A program made the translations under genes and the position numbers. Below the pieces are notes generated by a model. The model had not been told where the DNA came from. It saw only the letters and a list, made by a program, of their open reading frames with translations, and ran no database searches. From an uncultured Odoribacter sp. (GTDB lineage Bacteria; Bacteroidota; Bacteroidia; Bacteroidales; Marinifilaceae), in contig UQJP01000006.1 of NCBI GenBank assembly GCA_900541415.1, positions 73,678-137,677 of the forward strand: a DNA stretch of 64,000 nt. Reading direction: 5' to 3'. Positions within the stretch are counted from its first letter, which is position 1. Each line of letters starts with the position of its first letter. Below are positions 16,299 to 24,390 of the stretch, one piece after another.

Positions 16299-16712
16299 TT
16301 ACTTTTTCTTTCCTTTTGCAGGTGCTGCAGCAGCTTGACCTGGTTTCGGTTTTTTAGTTCCGTATTTAGAACGGCTCTGGTTACGTCCGGCAACTCCGGC
16401 AGCATCCAATGTTCCACGAACAAGGTGATAACGTACACCCGGAAGGTCTTTCACACGACCGCCGCGGATCAACACAATCGAGTGTTCCTGCAAGTTGTGG
16501 CCTTCTCCCGGAATATAAGCATTCACTTCTTTTCCGTTAGTCAATCTAACACGGGCAACCTTTCTCATAGCTGAGTTCGGTTTCTTCGGAGTTGTCGTGT
16601 AAACACGTACACAAACTCCTCTTCTCTGCGGACAAGAATCCAAAGCAGGAGCTTTACTCTTGTCTTCAATTTTTACTCTTCCTTTTCTTACTAACTGTTG
16701 AATAGTAGGCAT
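16299..16712 (-). CDS. rpsL: 30S ribosomal protein S12
   Basis: The 137-residue product starts MPTIQQLVRKGRVKIEDKSK and contains the decoding loops TTTPKKPNSAMRKVARVRL and PGEGHNLQEHS (with Lys at the position where streptomycin-resistance changes occur). The open frame runs 45 codons further upstream, but the family begins at MPTIQQL and a promoter lies inside the extension, so 16712 is chosen. The C-terminal 20 residues are Ala/Lys-rich. It is first in the supercluster. Confidence 0.97.
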   Translation of the reverse strand: MPTIQQLVRKGRVKIEDKSKAPALDSCPQRRGVCVRVYTTTPKKPNSAMRKVARVRLTNGKEVNAYIPGEGHNLQEHSIVLIRGGRVKDLPGVRYHLVRGTLDAAGVAGRNQSRSKYGTKKPKPGQAAAAPAKGKKK

Positions 16713-16756
16713 TTCAAGTACTTTTAAATTAATATACTTTTCTCCAAAATGGAGTG

Positions 16757-16788
16757 CAAATGTACTCACCTTTTTATTAACAACCAAA
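16757..16788 (-). promoter_or_regulatory. Promoter of the rpsL-rpsG-fusA ribosomal transcript
   Basis: On the minus strand TTTG (16785-16788) is followed after 20 bases by TACATTTG (16757-16764), matching the Bacteroidetes -33/-7 consensus in sequence and spacing. The box lies about 45 bases before the rpsL ATG. This is the clearest promoter for the ribosomal supercluster. Confidence 0.7.
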
Positions 16789-16847
16789 CATTTAGAGTCT
16801 TTTTTGTAAAAAAGGAATAAGATTTTCAGAAAGTTACCCGCCTTCAT

Positions 16848-17260
16848 CGTCTTTTGCCCCGATTTATGCCGATTTTACCCCGCCAGCCGAATAAACGACT
16901 GACTGTGATAACATAAAAACAATTCACAAAAAATTATCCCGACACCTTCCGGAAGATCGTCACAACCTACTTTATATTTCCCCGATTCCGTTTTTTAAAC
17001 TAAACATTTTCCTTCCTTAATTTTAGATTCCGTCTTTTTTACTCCATCCTTTTCTCAAAACGAAAGCATGCCCGATTCTCCCGCCTCTTCCCAATCGCCC
17101 GTTCCTCCGGCATAACTTCCAGTAAACACACCCAACACTCCGCCTGCCGTGATTTTTGTAATTTCTTTAAATGGTTTTATGCAATTTTGTCAGTTAAATC
17201 TGCTAATTTTGCAGAAATCACATATTCATTTCGATTATATCCTGGCAACAATAGGAAATT
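16848..17260. other. Divergent spacer between rpsL and the sigma-54 activator gene
   Basis: About 410 bases beyond the rpsL promoter hold no credible gene, tRNA or repeat. The sequence is pyrimidine-rich on the plus strand. A -7-like TAATTTTG at 17204-17211, 49 bases before the next ATG, is the best promoter candidate for the plus-strand genes; no clean -33 TTG is positioned with it. Confidence 0.5.
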
Positions 17261-18493
17261 ATGGAAGATTTACAGGCTATTAAGCAACGATTTGAGATCA
17301 TTGGCAATAACTACGGGCTGAACAGGGCCATCGATATTGCCACCCAGGTCGCTCCCACCGACCTGTCCGTGTTAATCACCGGAGAAAGTGGGGTCGGAAA
17401 AGAAATATTCCCCCGCATTATCCACAGTTATAGCAGCCGCAAACATGCACAATATATTGCAGTCAACTGCGGAGCCATCCCCGAAGGCACCATCGACTCC
17501 GAGCTTTTCGGGCATGAAAAGGGAGCATTTACAGGGGCATTATCCGACCGTAAAGGATATTTCGAAGTCACGGACGGGGGAACAATCTTTCTGGACGAAG
17601 TGGGCGAACTGCCTCTACCCACCCAAGCAAGACTGCTAAGAGTTTTAGAAACAGGGGAATTCATCCGTGTAGGTTCTTCCAAAGTACAAAAAACCAACGT
17701 CCGGATCATTGCTGCAACCAACCTGGATATTCCCCAAGCTGTGAAAAACGGAAAATTCCGGGAAGATTTATATTATCGCCTCAACACCATTCCTATTTCC
17801 ATTCCTCCTCTACGGGAACGTAAAGAAGATATTCCCTTATTGTTCCGGAAATTTGCCGCCGATTTTGCCGAAAAATACCGGATGCCGGCTATTCGGCTGA
17901 CCGAAGAGGCCGTAGAAATTTTACAATCGTTCCGCTGGCCGGGAAATATACGGCAACTGAAAAACATTACGGAACAAATCTCGATTATCGAACAGGAGCG
18001 CATCGTGGACGGAGCCACTTTAAGAAAATACATCCCCCAGAACGATCCTATGCTCCCCACCCTGAGCCCGTCCCACGAATCGGACGGCAGTTTCGCTTCG
18101 GAAAGGGAAATCCTCTATAAAATCCTTTTCGACATGAAAAAGGATATGAACGACCTGAAAAGGCTGGTGTATGACCTGATGCAAAACAATCCGGAAGTGG
18201 CGCATCACGCAGAGCCCACCACATCCCTGGTGCTAAGGAATCTCTATGAAAATAATCACGATTTCACACCTCCTGCTCCTTCCCCCAGTGTGAGCTATCA
18301 CACAAAAGACGAAAACATACAGGATACCGAAGCCGTTATCGAAGAATCGTTTTCTATCGAGGAGAAAGAAAAAGAGCTGATCATCAAAGCCCTGGAAAAA
18401 AATCACGGGAAACGTAAACTGGCGGCTCTTGACCTGGGCATATCTGAACGGACACTCTACCGGAAGCTAAAAGAATACAATATTGAGAATTAA
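17261..18493 (+). CDS. Sigma-54-dependent transcriptional activator lacking a receiver domain
   Basis: The 410-residue product is an NtrC-type AAA+ activator. It shows Walker A GESGVGKE (41-48), the sigma-54 contact loop GAFTGA (88-93), Walker B GGTIFLDE (about 106-113), the arginine-finger region REDLYYRLN, and a C-terminal Fis-like helix-turn-helix (KRKLAALDLGISERTLYRKL). There is no N-terminal receiver, PAS or GAF domain: only about 15 residues precede the AAA+ core, so activity must be controlled by expression, a partner or oligomer state. A region of about 120 residues between AAA+ and HTH is low in similarity to anything I know. It precedes lptE and secG and may be read with them. Targets are unknown. 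Confidence 0.93.
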   Translation: MEDLQAIKQRFEIIGNNYGLNRAIDIATQVAPTDLSVLITGESGVGKEIFPRIIHSYSSRKHAQYIAVNCGAIPEGTIDSELFGHEKGAFTGALSDRKGYFEVTDGGTIFLDEVGELPLPTQARLLRVLETGEFIRVGSSKVQKTNVRIIAATNLDIPQAVKNGKFREDLYYRLNTIPISIPPLRERKEDIPLLFRKFAADFAEKYRMPAIRLTEEAVEILQSFRWPGNIRQLKNITEQISIIEQERIVDGATLRKYIPQNDPMLPTLSPSHESDGSFASEREILYKILFDMKKDMNDLKRLVYDLMQNNPEVAHHAEPTTSLVLRNLYENNHDFTPPAPSPSVSYHTKDENIQDTEAVIEESFSIEEKEKELIIKALEKNHGKRKLAALDLGISERTLYRKLKEYNIEN

Positions 18494-18534
18494 AATTTAC
18501 AGAAAAGCCATTTTTTACCTTCTACTTTAATTAC

Positions 18535-18542
18535 TATATTTG
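18535..18542 (+). promoter_or_regulatory. Candidate -7 box upstream of lptE
   Basis: TATATTTG is an exact TAnnTTTG match 24 bases before the lptE ATG, inside the 72-base gap after the activator gene. The -33 region is T-rich with no clean TTG. It could give lptE-TPR-secG their own start. Confidence 0.4.
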
Positions 18543-18565
18543 CTGATTCAAAATCAAAAAAATAA

Positions 18566-19078
18566 ATGAATAAAATAAAAGCCGTCATTTTTGTCCTGAT
18601 TGGAATTTTTCTCTGCAATTCCTGCACCATAAAATATTCCATGACAGGAGGATCATTGTCTCCGGGCGTCAAAACATATTCTGTCGATTATTTCCCGAAC
18701 AAGGCCCTGCTGGTGGTGCCTTATTTAAGTTCCTTGTTCACCGAAAAGCTGACCACCTATATGCGCCAAAAAACAGGACTTACGCAATTGACGGACAACA
18801 ACGGGGACATTCGTTTTGAAGGACAAATCGTAGGATACACTCAAAAACCTATCGATATACAGAAAAACGAAGAAGCAGCACAAAACCGCCTGACAATCGA
18901 AATTCGTGTAAAATACACCGATACGAAGGACGACACAAAAGACTTCGATTCCCGCTTTTCTCAATACGAAGACTATGGAATAGACCAGAATTTCGATTCC
19001 ATTGAAGAAGAATTGATCAATACTATTTTGGATAAAATCATCGACGACATATATAATAAAGCGTTAGTAAACTGGTAA
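18566..19078 (+). CDS. lptE: LptE-like LPS-assembly lipoprotein
   Basis: The 170-residue product has a signal peptide with lipobox (IGIFLCNSC, Cys about residue 20) and then IKYSMTGGSLSPGVKTYSVDYFPN, the pattern of the LptE family. LptE plugs the LptD outer-membrane barrel and helps place LPS on the surface. The rest includes LTEKLTTYMRQKTGL and repeated acidic/aromatic strands. It is followed by a TPR-like gene and secG, a neighbourhood often seen in Bacteroidetes. Assignment rests on N-terminal pattern, size and context. Confidence 0.85.
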   Translation: MNKIKAVIFVLIGIFLCNSCTIKYSMTGGSLSPGVKTYSVDYFPNKALLVVPYLSSLFTEKLTTYMRQKTGLTQLTDNNGDIRFEGQIVGYTQKPIDIQKNEEAAQNRLTIEIRVKYTDTKDDTKDFDSRFSQYEDYGIDQNFDSIEEELINTILDKIIDDIYNKALVNW

Positions 19079-19120
19079 AAACAGTTCTACCCCGATAAGA
19101 GAAAAACGGAACCTGTTCCT

Positions 19121-20290
19121 ATGAAAGCAGAAAAAATAATAGAATTAATAGCCCACCCGGAAAAAATAACGAGTGACGATTTACGGGAGTTAGACACCCT
19201 CGTCAACCGTTACCCCTATTTCCAAACGGCAAGGATTCTTTATTTAAAAGCTTTGTACACCCTGTCCGGGGCAAGGTTCCGCAACGAGCTAAAACAGGGA
19301 AGCATACATATTAGCGATCACAAACAGTTTTACCGTTACCTCAACAATCAGATCGAATTCGATTACCTGTCGGACACCGGGAAAAACAAAAACAACTCCC
19401 TCGAACATATTGTGGAAGAACGTATCCGTGAAATTCAGGGACACACCACAGTCAGTTCGTTCGGCATTCCGGCCTATAAGGAGGGGAATGGCATAACCGG
19501 GCAGGAAGAGCAACCGGATGAAATAATCGGCTTTAACCTGCCGGATACAGAAACTCCAGTTCCCCCCGCTGCAAATCAAAGGAAAAACAAACCTTACAGC
19601 CCCCCTGTAACCGACACTCCGGTCATTTCCAACCCCATCGTGATCGACAACATTCCGGGAGTAGTAAACGACTATGCCAGCGATGAGCCCGCCTCACAGC
19701 CAGCAGCGGAATTTGAAATCGTAGAACGGCATTCCAACTACCAATATGTGATCGAGCCTGTCCGCGTTCCCCAACCGGAAAAGCAAACTGACATCCCGGT
19801 ACGGAAAGACATCCCGGCAACCGATGATCCGGCAGCAGTGGCGTTCGACCTGATTATCGACGAAGACGACACACCGGAAATTCCGGTTTCCCCCAAAACG
19901 CCGTCATCGTTCGATACACCGGAAATCCACAGCGGAACCTATCAGCTCAAGGACAAAGCAACAATTCCGTCCGAGCCTGTTTCCGCACAAAACACCGGAC
20001 GTTCAAAAAAACGAAACAACAAAGCAGAACTGATCGACCGATTCATCCAATCGGAGCCGGCAATGCCTAAAATCACAGCAATTCCGGCAGGCGACATAAA
20101 AGATTTATCACAGGAAACCAAATTAGATAAAGAAGAACTTTTCAGCGAAACTTTGGCTAAAATATATGTCAAACAACAGCTATATGAAAAAGCGATAGCA
20201 ACTTATATAAAATTAAGTTTGAAATATCCAGAAAAAAGTGTTTACTTTGCAAACCGAATTGAAAAAATAAAAGAGAACATTAATAATTAA
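19121..20290 (+). CDS. Conserved hypothetical protein with C-terminal TPR-like helices
   Basis: The 389-residue product has no signal peptide. Residues 1-100 are helical (LVNRYPYFQTARILYLKALYTL); about 120-300 are Pro/Glu/Asp-rich and probably disordered; the last 50 residues (ETLAKIYVKQQLYEKAIATYIKLSLKYPEKSVYFANRI) look like a tetratricopeptide repeat. No enzyme motif is visible. It sits between lptE and secG, ten bases before the latter, so it is co-transcribed with them. A scaffold role at the envelope is a guess from TPR content and context. Confidence 0.8.
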   Translation: MKAEKIIELIAHPEKITSDDLRELDTLVNRYPYFQTARILYLKALYTLSGARFRNELKQGSIHISDHKQFYRYLNNQIEFDYLSDTGKNKNNSLEHIVEERIREIQGHTTVSSFGIPAYKEGNGITGQEEQPDEIIGFNLPDTETPVPPAANQRKNKPYSPPVTDTPVISNPIVIDNIPGVVNDYASDEPASQPAAEFEIVERHSNYQYVIEPVRVPQPEKQTDIPVRKDIPATDDPAAVAFDLIIDEDDTPEIPVSPKTPSSFDTPEIHSGTYQLKDKATIPSEPVSAQNTGRSKKRNNKAELIDRFIQSEPAMPKITAIPAGDIKDLSQETKLDKEELFSETLAKIYVKQQLYEKAIATYIKLSLKYPEKSVYFANRIEKIKENINN

Positions 20291-20299
20291 AGTATAATC

Positions 20300-20683
20300 A
20301 TGTATACAGCAGTTTCGATTTTAATATTCATTATTTGTATCTTATTGATATTAATCGTATTGGTTCAGAACTCAAAAGGTGGCGGTTTAGCTTCATCATT
20401 CTCATCGTCTAACCAGATCATGGGTGTAAGAAAAACAACCGACTTTTTGGAAAAAGCTACTTGGACACTGGCAGGAAGTATGATGGTGCTATGCGTTTTG
20501 GCCGCTTTATTTATTCCGCGTGGAGAAATAGCCGGAAGACAATCGGCCATTCAAAACCAAATTCAAACTGCTCCCACAGAACAGGCCATTCCTTCATTCC
20601 CGACAACAGCTCCGGCTGTGAACGATGTTCCTGCGGCAACTGAAACACCAGCAGAATCAGCTTCTGAAACGCCTGCTCAATAA
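20300..20683 (+). CDS. secG: Preprotein translocase subunit SecG
   Basis: The 127-residue product has the SecG pattern: TM1 (VSILIFIICILLILIVLVQN), SKGGGLASSFSSSNQIMGVRKTTDFLEKATW, then TM2 (WTLAGSMMVLCVLAALFIP). The C-terminal 45 residues are Pro/Ala/Thr/Glu-rich, longer than in E. coli, as is common in Bacteroidetes. It assists SecYE (secY at 2440-3780). A strong terminator follows. Confidence 0.94.
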   Translation: MYTAVSILIFIICILLILIVLVQNSKGGGLASSFSSSNQIMGVRKTTDFLEKATWTLAGSMMVLCVLAALFIPRGEIAGRQSAIQNQIQTAPTEQAIPSFPTTAPAVNDVPAATETPAESASETPAQ

Positions 20684-20709
20684 AGAAAGATCATATTTCT
20701 ACATATTAA

Positions 20710-20745
20710 AATGTCAGTATGTCAGTCATACTGACATTTTTTTTG
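20710..20745 (+). terminator. Rho-independent terminator after secG
   Basis: A perfect 12-base stem (aatgtcagtatg / catactgacatt) with a five-base loop is followed by a run of T. It ends the lptE-TPR-secG transcript. Confidence 0.88.
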
Positions 20746-20969
20746 CTTTACTGCCACACCCCCTTTTAGAGGAATAATGTTATATTTTGTATAATTCCGA
20801 ACTAATTTTCAATCACTTACGTTTTCACTATTCCCAATAGGACGTAAAATTCCGATTTTGGCACAAAAAATGATAACCTCATAGAGGTTGTAACTCAATA
20901 AACCGACCCGGTAATTACAACAAGGCAAAGAAATTTAAAATACATTATAAACTTTAAAACTTTTAAATC
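20746..20969 (+). other. Upstream region of groES
   Basis: This gap should hold the groESL promoter, but no TAnnTTTG box with proper -33 spacing was recognised. There is no CIRCE (TTAGCACTC-N9-GAGTGCTAA) operator. A TTGGCAC at about 20854 resembles half a sigma-54 site, but the -12 GC element is missing. Confidence 0.4.
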
Positions 20970-21239
20970 ATGACACTGAAAACCGTACTTAACAAAGTGA
21001 TTGTTGAGCCTGTTGAAGCAGAAGAAAAAACTGCAAGTGGAATCATCATTCCCGATTCTGCCAAAGAAAAACCACAAAAAGGTATTGTTATTGCCACAGG
21101 TAAAGGAAAATCCGATGAACCGATGGAAGTAAAGGCCGGAGATACAGTTTTATTTGGTAAATATTCCGGTACGGAAATTCACATCGATGATAAAAAGTAT
21201 TTGGTCATGAACCAAAATGACATTCTGGTTATCCTATAA
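20970..21239 (+). CDS. groES: Co-chaperonin GroES
   Basis: The 89-residue product has the GroES fold signatures VLNKVIVEPVEAEEKTASGIIIPDSAKEKPQKG (mobile loop) and GDTVLFGKYSGTEI, ending MNQNDILVIL. It forms the lid on GroEL. GroEL follows after 71 bases in one transcript. Confidence 0.97.
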   Translation: MTLKTVLNKVIVEPVEAEEKTASGIIIPDSAKEKPQKGIVIATGKGKSDEPMEVKAGDTVLFGKYSGTEIHIDDKKYLVMNQNDILVIL

Positions 21240-21310
21240 TAAATAGGTACAAGCAGTAAAAGAAACCTGAGAATATTCTCACATAAGAAACAAATTAAAA
21301 GAAATAAATC

Positions 21311-22945
21311 ATGGCAAAAGAAATAAAATTCAATATCGAAGCTCGCGACCTGCTTAAAAAAGGCGTAGACGAACTGGCTGATGCAGTAAAAGTAACACTC
21401 GGACCGAAAGGCCGCAACGTAGTGATCGAAAAGAAATTCGGCGCTCCCCACATCACCAAAGACGGTGTTTCCGTTGCTAAAGAAATCGAACTTTCCGATC
21501 CATACGCAAACATCGGTGCACAAATGGTGAAAGAAGTGGCTTCAAAAACCGGAGACGATGCCGGAGACGGAACCACCACGGCTACCATTCTGGCACAGTC
21601 TATCATTAGCGTAGGCCTGAAAAACGTGACCGCCGGAGCTAACCCGATGGAACTGAAAAGAGGTATCGACAAAGCTGTTGCAGAAGTTGTAAAAAGCCTT
21701 GAAGCACAAAAAGAAGAAGTAGGCGATAACTACGACAAGATTCGCCAGGTGGGACGTATCTCTGCCAACGGCGACGAAACGATCGGTAACCTGATTGCCG
21801 AAGCGATGGAAAAAGTGAAAAAAGAAGGGGTGATCACCGTGGAAGAAGCAAAAGGCACCGAAACCGAAGTGAAAATTGTTGAAGGTATGCAGTTCGACCG
21901 GGGTTATATCTCTCCCTACTTCGTAACCGACACAGAAAAAATGCAGGTTGAATTTGAAAATCCTTACATCCTGCTCTACGATAAAAAGGTTAGCACCATG
22001 AAAGAACTGCTGCCGATCCTCGAACCGGTAGCTCAGGCAGGACGAGCCCTGTTGATCGTAGCAGAAGACGTGGAAAGCGAAGCGCTGGCAACCTTAGTGG
22101 TAAACCGCTTGAGAGGCTCATTGAAGATTGCAGCCGTAAAAGCTCCGGGATTCGGTGACCGCCGGAAAGAAATGTTGGAAGACCTGGCCGTTTTAACCGG
22201 AGGTGTTGTGATCTCTGAGGAAAAAGGATTAAAACTCGAAGGCGCCACAATCGATATGCTGGGACGTGCTGAAAAGGTAACCGTAGACAAAGAAAACACC
22301 ACCATCGTTAACGGTGCCGGCGAAAAACAAGCCATTGCAGAACGGGTTAACCAGATTAAAAAATTAATCGAAAACTCAACCTCTGATTACGACAAAGAAA
22401 AACTGCAGGAACGTCTGGCTAAATTAGCAGGTGGAGTTGCTGTTCTCTATGTCGGTGCCGCTTCTGAAATCGAAATGAAAGAAAAGAAAGACCGCGTAGA
22501 CGATGCCTTGAGCGCAACCCGGGCAGCAATTGAAGAAGGTATTGTTGCCGGAGGTGGCGTGGCTTACATCCGCGCACAGGCAGCCCTCGACAACCTGAAG
22601 GGTGAAACCGACGACGAAACCACAGGTATCGAAATCGTAAAACGTGCCATCGAAGAGCCTCTGCGCCAAATTGCTTTCAACGCGGGAGTAGAAGGCGCAG
22701 TAGTTGTAAACAACGTGCGTGAAGGCAAAGGTGATTTCGGTTACAATGCCCGTCTGAACATTTACGAAGACCTGAAAAAAGCCGGAGTGATCGACCCGAA
22801 GAAGGTTACCCGTGTCGCTCTTGAAAACGCCGCTTCAATTGCAGGAATGTTCCTGACCACCGAATGTGTGCTCGTGGAAGAGAAAAAAGACGACGCACCT
22901 GCCATGCCAGCCGGAATGGGTGGTGGAATGCCGGGAATGATGTAA
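21311..22945 (+). CDS. groEL: Chaperonin GroEL
   Basis: The 544-residue product shows LGPKGRNVVIEKKFGAPHIT, GDGTTTATILAQ (with the catalytic Asp of the ATPase), the apical domain and the C-terminal Gly/Met tail GMGGGMPGMM. It is the folding chamber paired with GroES. Length is normal. A strong terminator follows the stop. Confidence 0.98.
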   Translation: MAKEIKFNIEARDLLKKGVDELADAVKVTLGPKGRNVVIEKKFGAPHITKDGVSVAKEIELSDPYANIGAQMVKEVASKTGDDAGDGTTTATILAQSIISVGLKNVTAGANPMELKRGIDKAVAEVVKSLEAQKEEVGDNYDKIRQVGRISANGDETIGNLIAEAMEKVKKEGVITVEEAKGTETEVKIVEGMQFDRGYISPYFVTDTEKMQVEFENPYILLYDKKVSTMKELLPILEPVAQAGRALLIVAEDVESEALATLVVNRLRGSLKIAAVKAPGFGDRRKEMLEDLAVLTGGVVISEEKGLKLEGATIDMLGRAEKVTVDKENTTIVNGAGEKQAIAERVNQIKKLIENSTSDYDKEKLQERLAKLAGGVAVLYVGAASEIEMKEKKDRVDDALSATRAAIEEGIVAGGGVAYIRAQAALDNLKGETDDETTGIEIVKRAIEEPLRQIAFNAGVEGAVVVNNVREGKGDFGYNARLNIYEDLKKAGVIDPKKVTRVALENAASIAGMFLTTECVLVEEKKDDAPAMPAGMGGGMPGMM

Positions 22946-22963
22946 TAATAAACACAATACGAC

Positions 22964-22996
22964 AAAAAGCTCCAGAAAATTTCTGGAGCTTTTTTT
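22964..22996 (+). terminator. Terminator after groEL
   Basis: An inverted repeat (aaagctccagaaa / tttctggagcttt) with a two-base loop is followed by TTTTTTT. It ends the groESL transcript. Confidence 0.9.
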
Positions 22997-23249
22997 ATGA
23001 TACCAACTATCCCCTTGGGGAAACAGCGTCACATCCGCAAAGCCATGCGCCGGAAGCAACCAACCGTCCGTATGGGAAATATGCCTATAGGAAATATGTA
23101 AAAGAATATCCCGTAATTATTCCAGCGGCGAACTGCTACCCTAAAGAAATCCCCCACAAATCCACCCCATGATTTGAACAAATTAAATTCAACAGGAATA
23201 CAACTGAAAGAAAACATTTTTCTTTCTTCAGAGTACAACCTATTATTTT

Positions 23250-23257
23250 TATCTTTG
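23250..23257 (+). promoter_or_regulatory. Candidate -7 box of the beta-lactamase gene
   Basis: TATCTTTG matches TAnnTTTG exactly and lies 24 bases before the ATG. The -33 region lacks a clean TTG. The remaining groEL-to-bla spacer (22997-23249) shows no gene; a 102-codon frame there overlaps the groEL end and is not credible. Confidence 0.5.
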
Positions 23258-23280
23258 GGCAAACTTAAACACTACGATAT

Positions 23281-24168
23281 ATGTACAGATTCATCATCCT
23301 GTTCATCCTCTTGTGCGGAACAAACCTATCCTTTGCAGAAAACCAGTTAGAGCAAAAAATAAAATCCGTCCTAAACGATAAAAAAGCAACCGTGGGAGTC
23401 AGTGTCCTATTGGAAGGGAAAGAAATTGCCTCGGTAAACGGGGAACGTTATTACCCATTGCTAAGTGTCTATAAATTCCCTTTAGCTTTAGCCGTTTTAG
23501 ACCATCTGAACAAAAAACAATTACCTCTAAGTACTAAAATAGCGATAAGCCAGGCCGATTTACAACCCGACACTTACAGTCCGTTACGAGATAAATATCC
23601 CCAGGGCGGGATCGATTTAACCATAAGCGAACTACTACACTACACCGTTGCTTTAAGCGACAACAATACCTGCGACATTTTATTCAGGTATATAGGTGGC
23701 CCGAAAAAAGTGGACAAATACATCAAAAAACTAAAAATCAAAGACATTTCCATCGCCAACACAGAGCAGGAAATGAACGAAAATCCCGACTATATTTATC
23801 AAAACTGGGCGACACCCTCGGCCATCACCCGCCTGTTGGAACTGTTCTTGAAAAAAGAGCTGTTTTCCAAAGAATATCAGGATTTTCTCGAACAAACCAT
23901 GATAAAGACCACCACCGGATTAAAAAAAATCAGGGCCTTGCTTCCTGCATCCGTAATCGTCGGAGACAAAACCGGGAACTCACCGCGGACAAGTTCAGGA
24001 ATGAAAATAGCAGAAAACGACCTTGCTTTCGTCCGTCTGCCCGACGGCAGGCAATACACCATCGCCGTACTCGTTAGCAACTCCTACGAAGACGATGAAA
24101 CAAACTTCGGGATCATAGCTCAAATTTCCAAAATCGTTTACGATCACCTTACAGGTAAATTAAAATAA
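23281..24168 (+). CDS. Class A serine beta-lactamase
   Basis: The 295-residue product has a signal peptide (about 1-19, ending LSFAE) and all class A motifs: SVYK (Ser62-Lys65, catalytic SxxK), SDN (126-128), the omega-loop Glu162 in EQEMN, and KTG (230-232). These place it with Bacteroidetes class A enzymes such as the CepA/CfxA group (subclass A2), which often act on cephalosporins; the spectrum cannot be read from sequence. It would act in the periplasm. It stands alone between groEL and a phosphate transporter, with its own promoter-like box and no mobile-element remnants, which suggests a resident chromosomal gene. Confidence 0.93.
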   Translation: MYRFIILFILLCGTNLSFAENQLEQKIKSVLNDKKATVGVSVLLEGKEIASVNGERYYPLLSVYKFPLALAVLDHLNKKQLPLSTKIAISQADLQPDTYSPLRDKYPQGGIDLTISELLHYTVALSDNNTCDILFRYIGGPKKVDKYIKKLKIKDISIANTEQEMNENPDYIYQNWATPSAITRLLELFLKKELFSKEYQDFLEQTMIKTTTGLKKIRALLPASVIVGDKTGNSPRTSSGMKIAENDLAFVRLPDGRQYTIAVLVSNSYEDDETNFGIIAQISKIVYDHLTGKLK

Positions 24169-24323
24169 TTAAACTTATTTTATCTCTCTACTCTGTATAA
24201 ATTTCAAGCCCCAAAAAGATTTCTGCCATCCGAAGAAATAAAATTCATGACACACTTCACGACCCAATGATTAGGTTTCACAACTAATTCTACTGTCGTT
24301 CAGTAATAATGAATAACTTTTTT

Positions 24324-24354
24324 TTTGTATTATACTTTGAGTTTTCTATTTTTA
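24324..24354 (+). promoter_or_regulatory. Candidate promoter of the Na/Pi cotransporter gene
   Basis: TTTG (24324-24327) and TATTTTTA (24347-24354; one mismatch to TAnnTTTG) are 19 bases apart. The predicted start near 24361 lies upstream of the ATG at 24391 but downstream of the earlier possible start codon at 24325, which supports the later start. Confidence 0.5.
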
Positions 24355-24390
24355 CACCCGCAAAATAATCAAGTCTTAAAAAAAATTAAA

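Noticed and set aside
16713..16847. 45-codon N-terminal extension of rpsL
   Set aside because: S12 begins at MPTIQQL, and the extension contains the promoter with ideal spacing.
20746..20969. CIRCE operator or sigma-54 promoter ahead of groES
   Set aside because: No TTAGCACTC inverted repeat; TTGGCAC at about 20854 lacks the -12 GC element.
22997..23249. 102-codon open frame spanning the groEL end and spacer
   Set aside because: It overlaps groEL in another frame, passes through the terminator and has no recognisable features.
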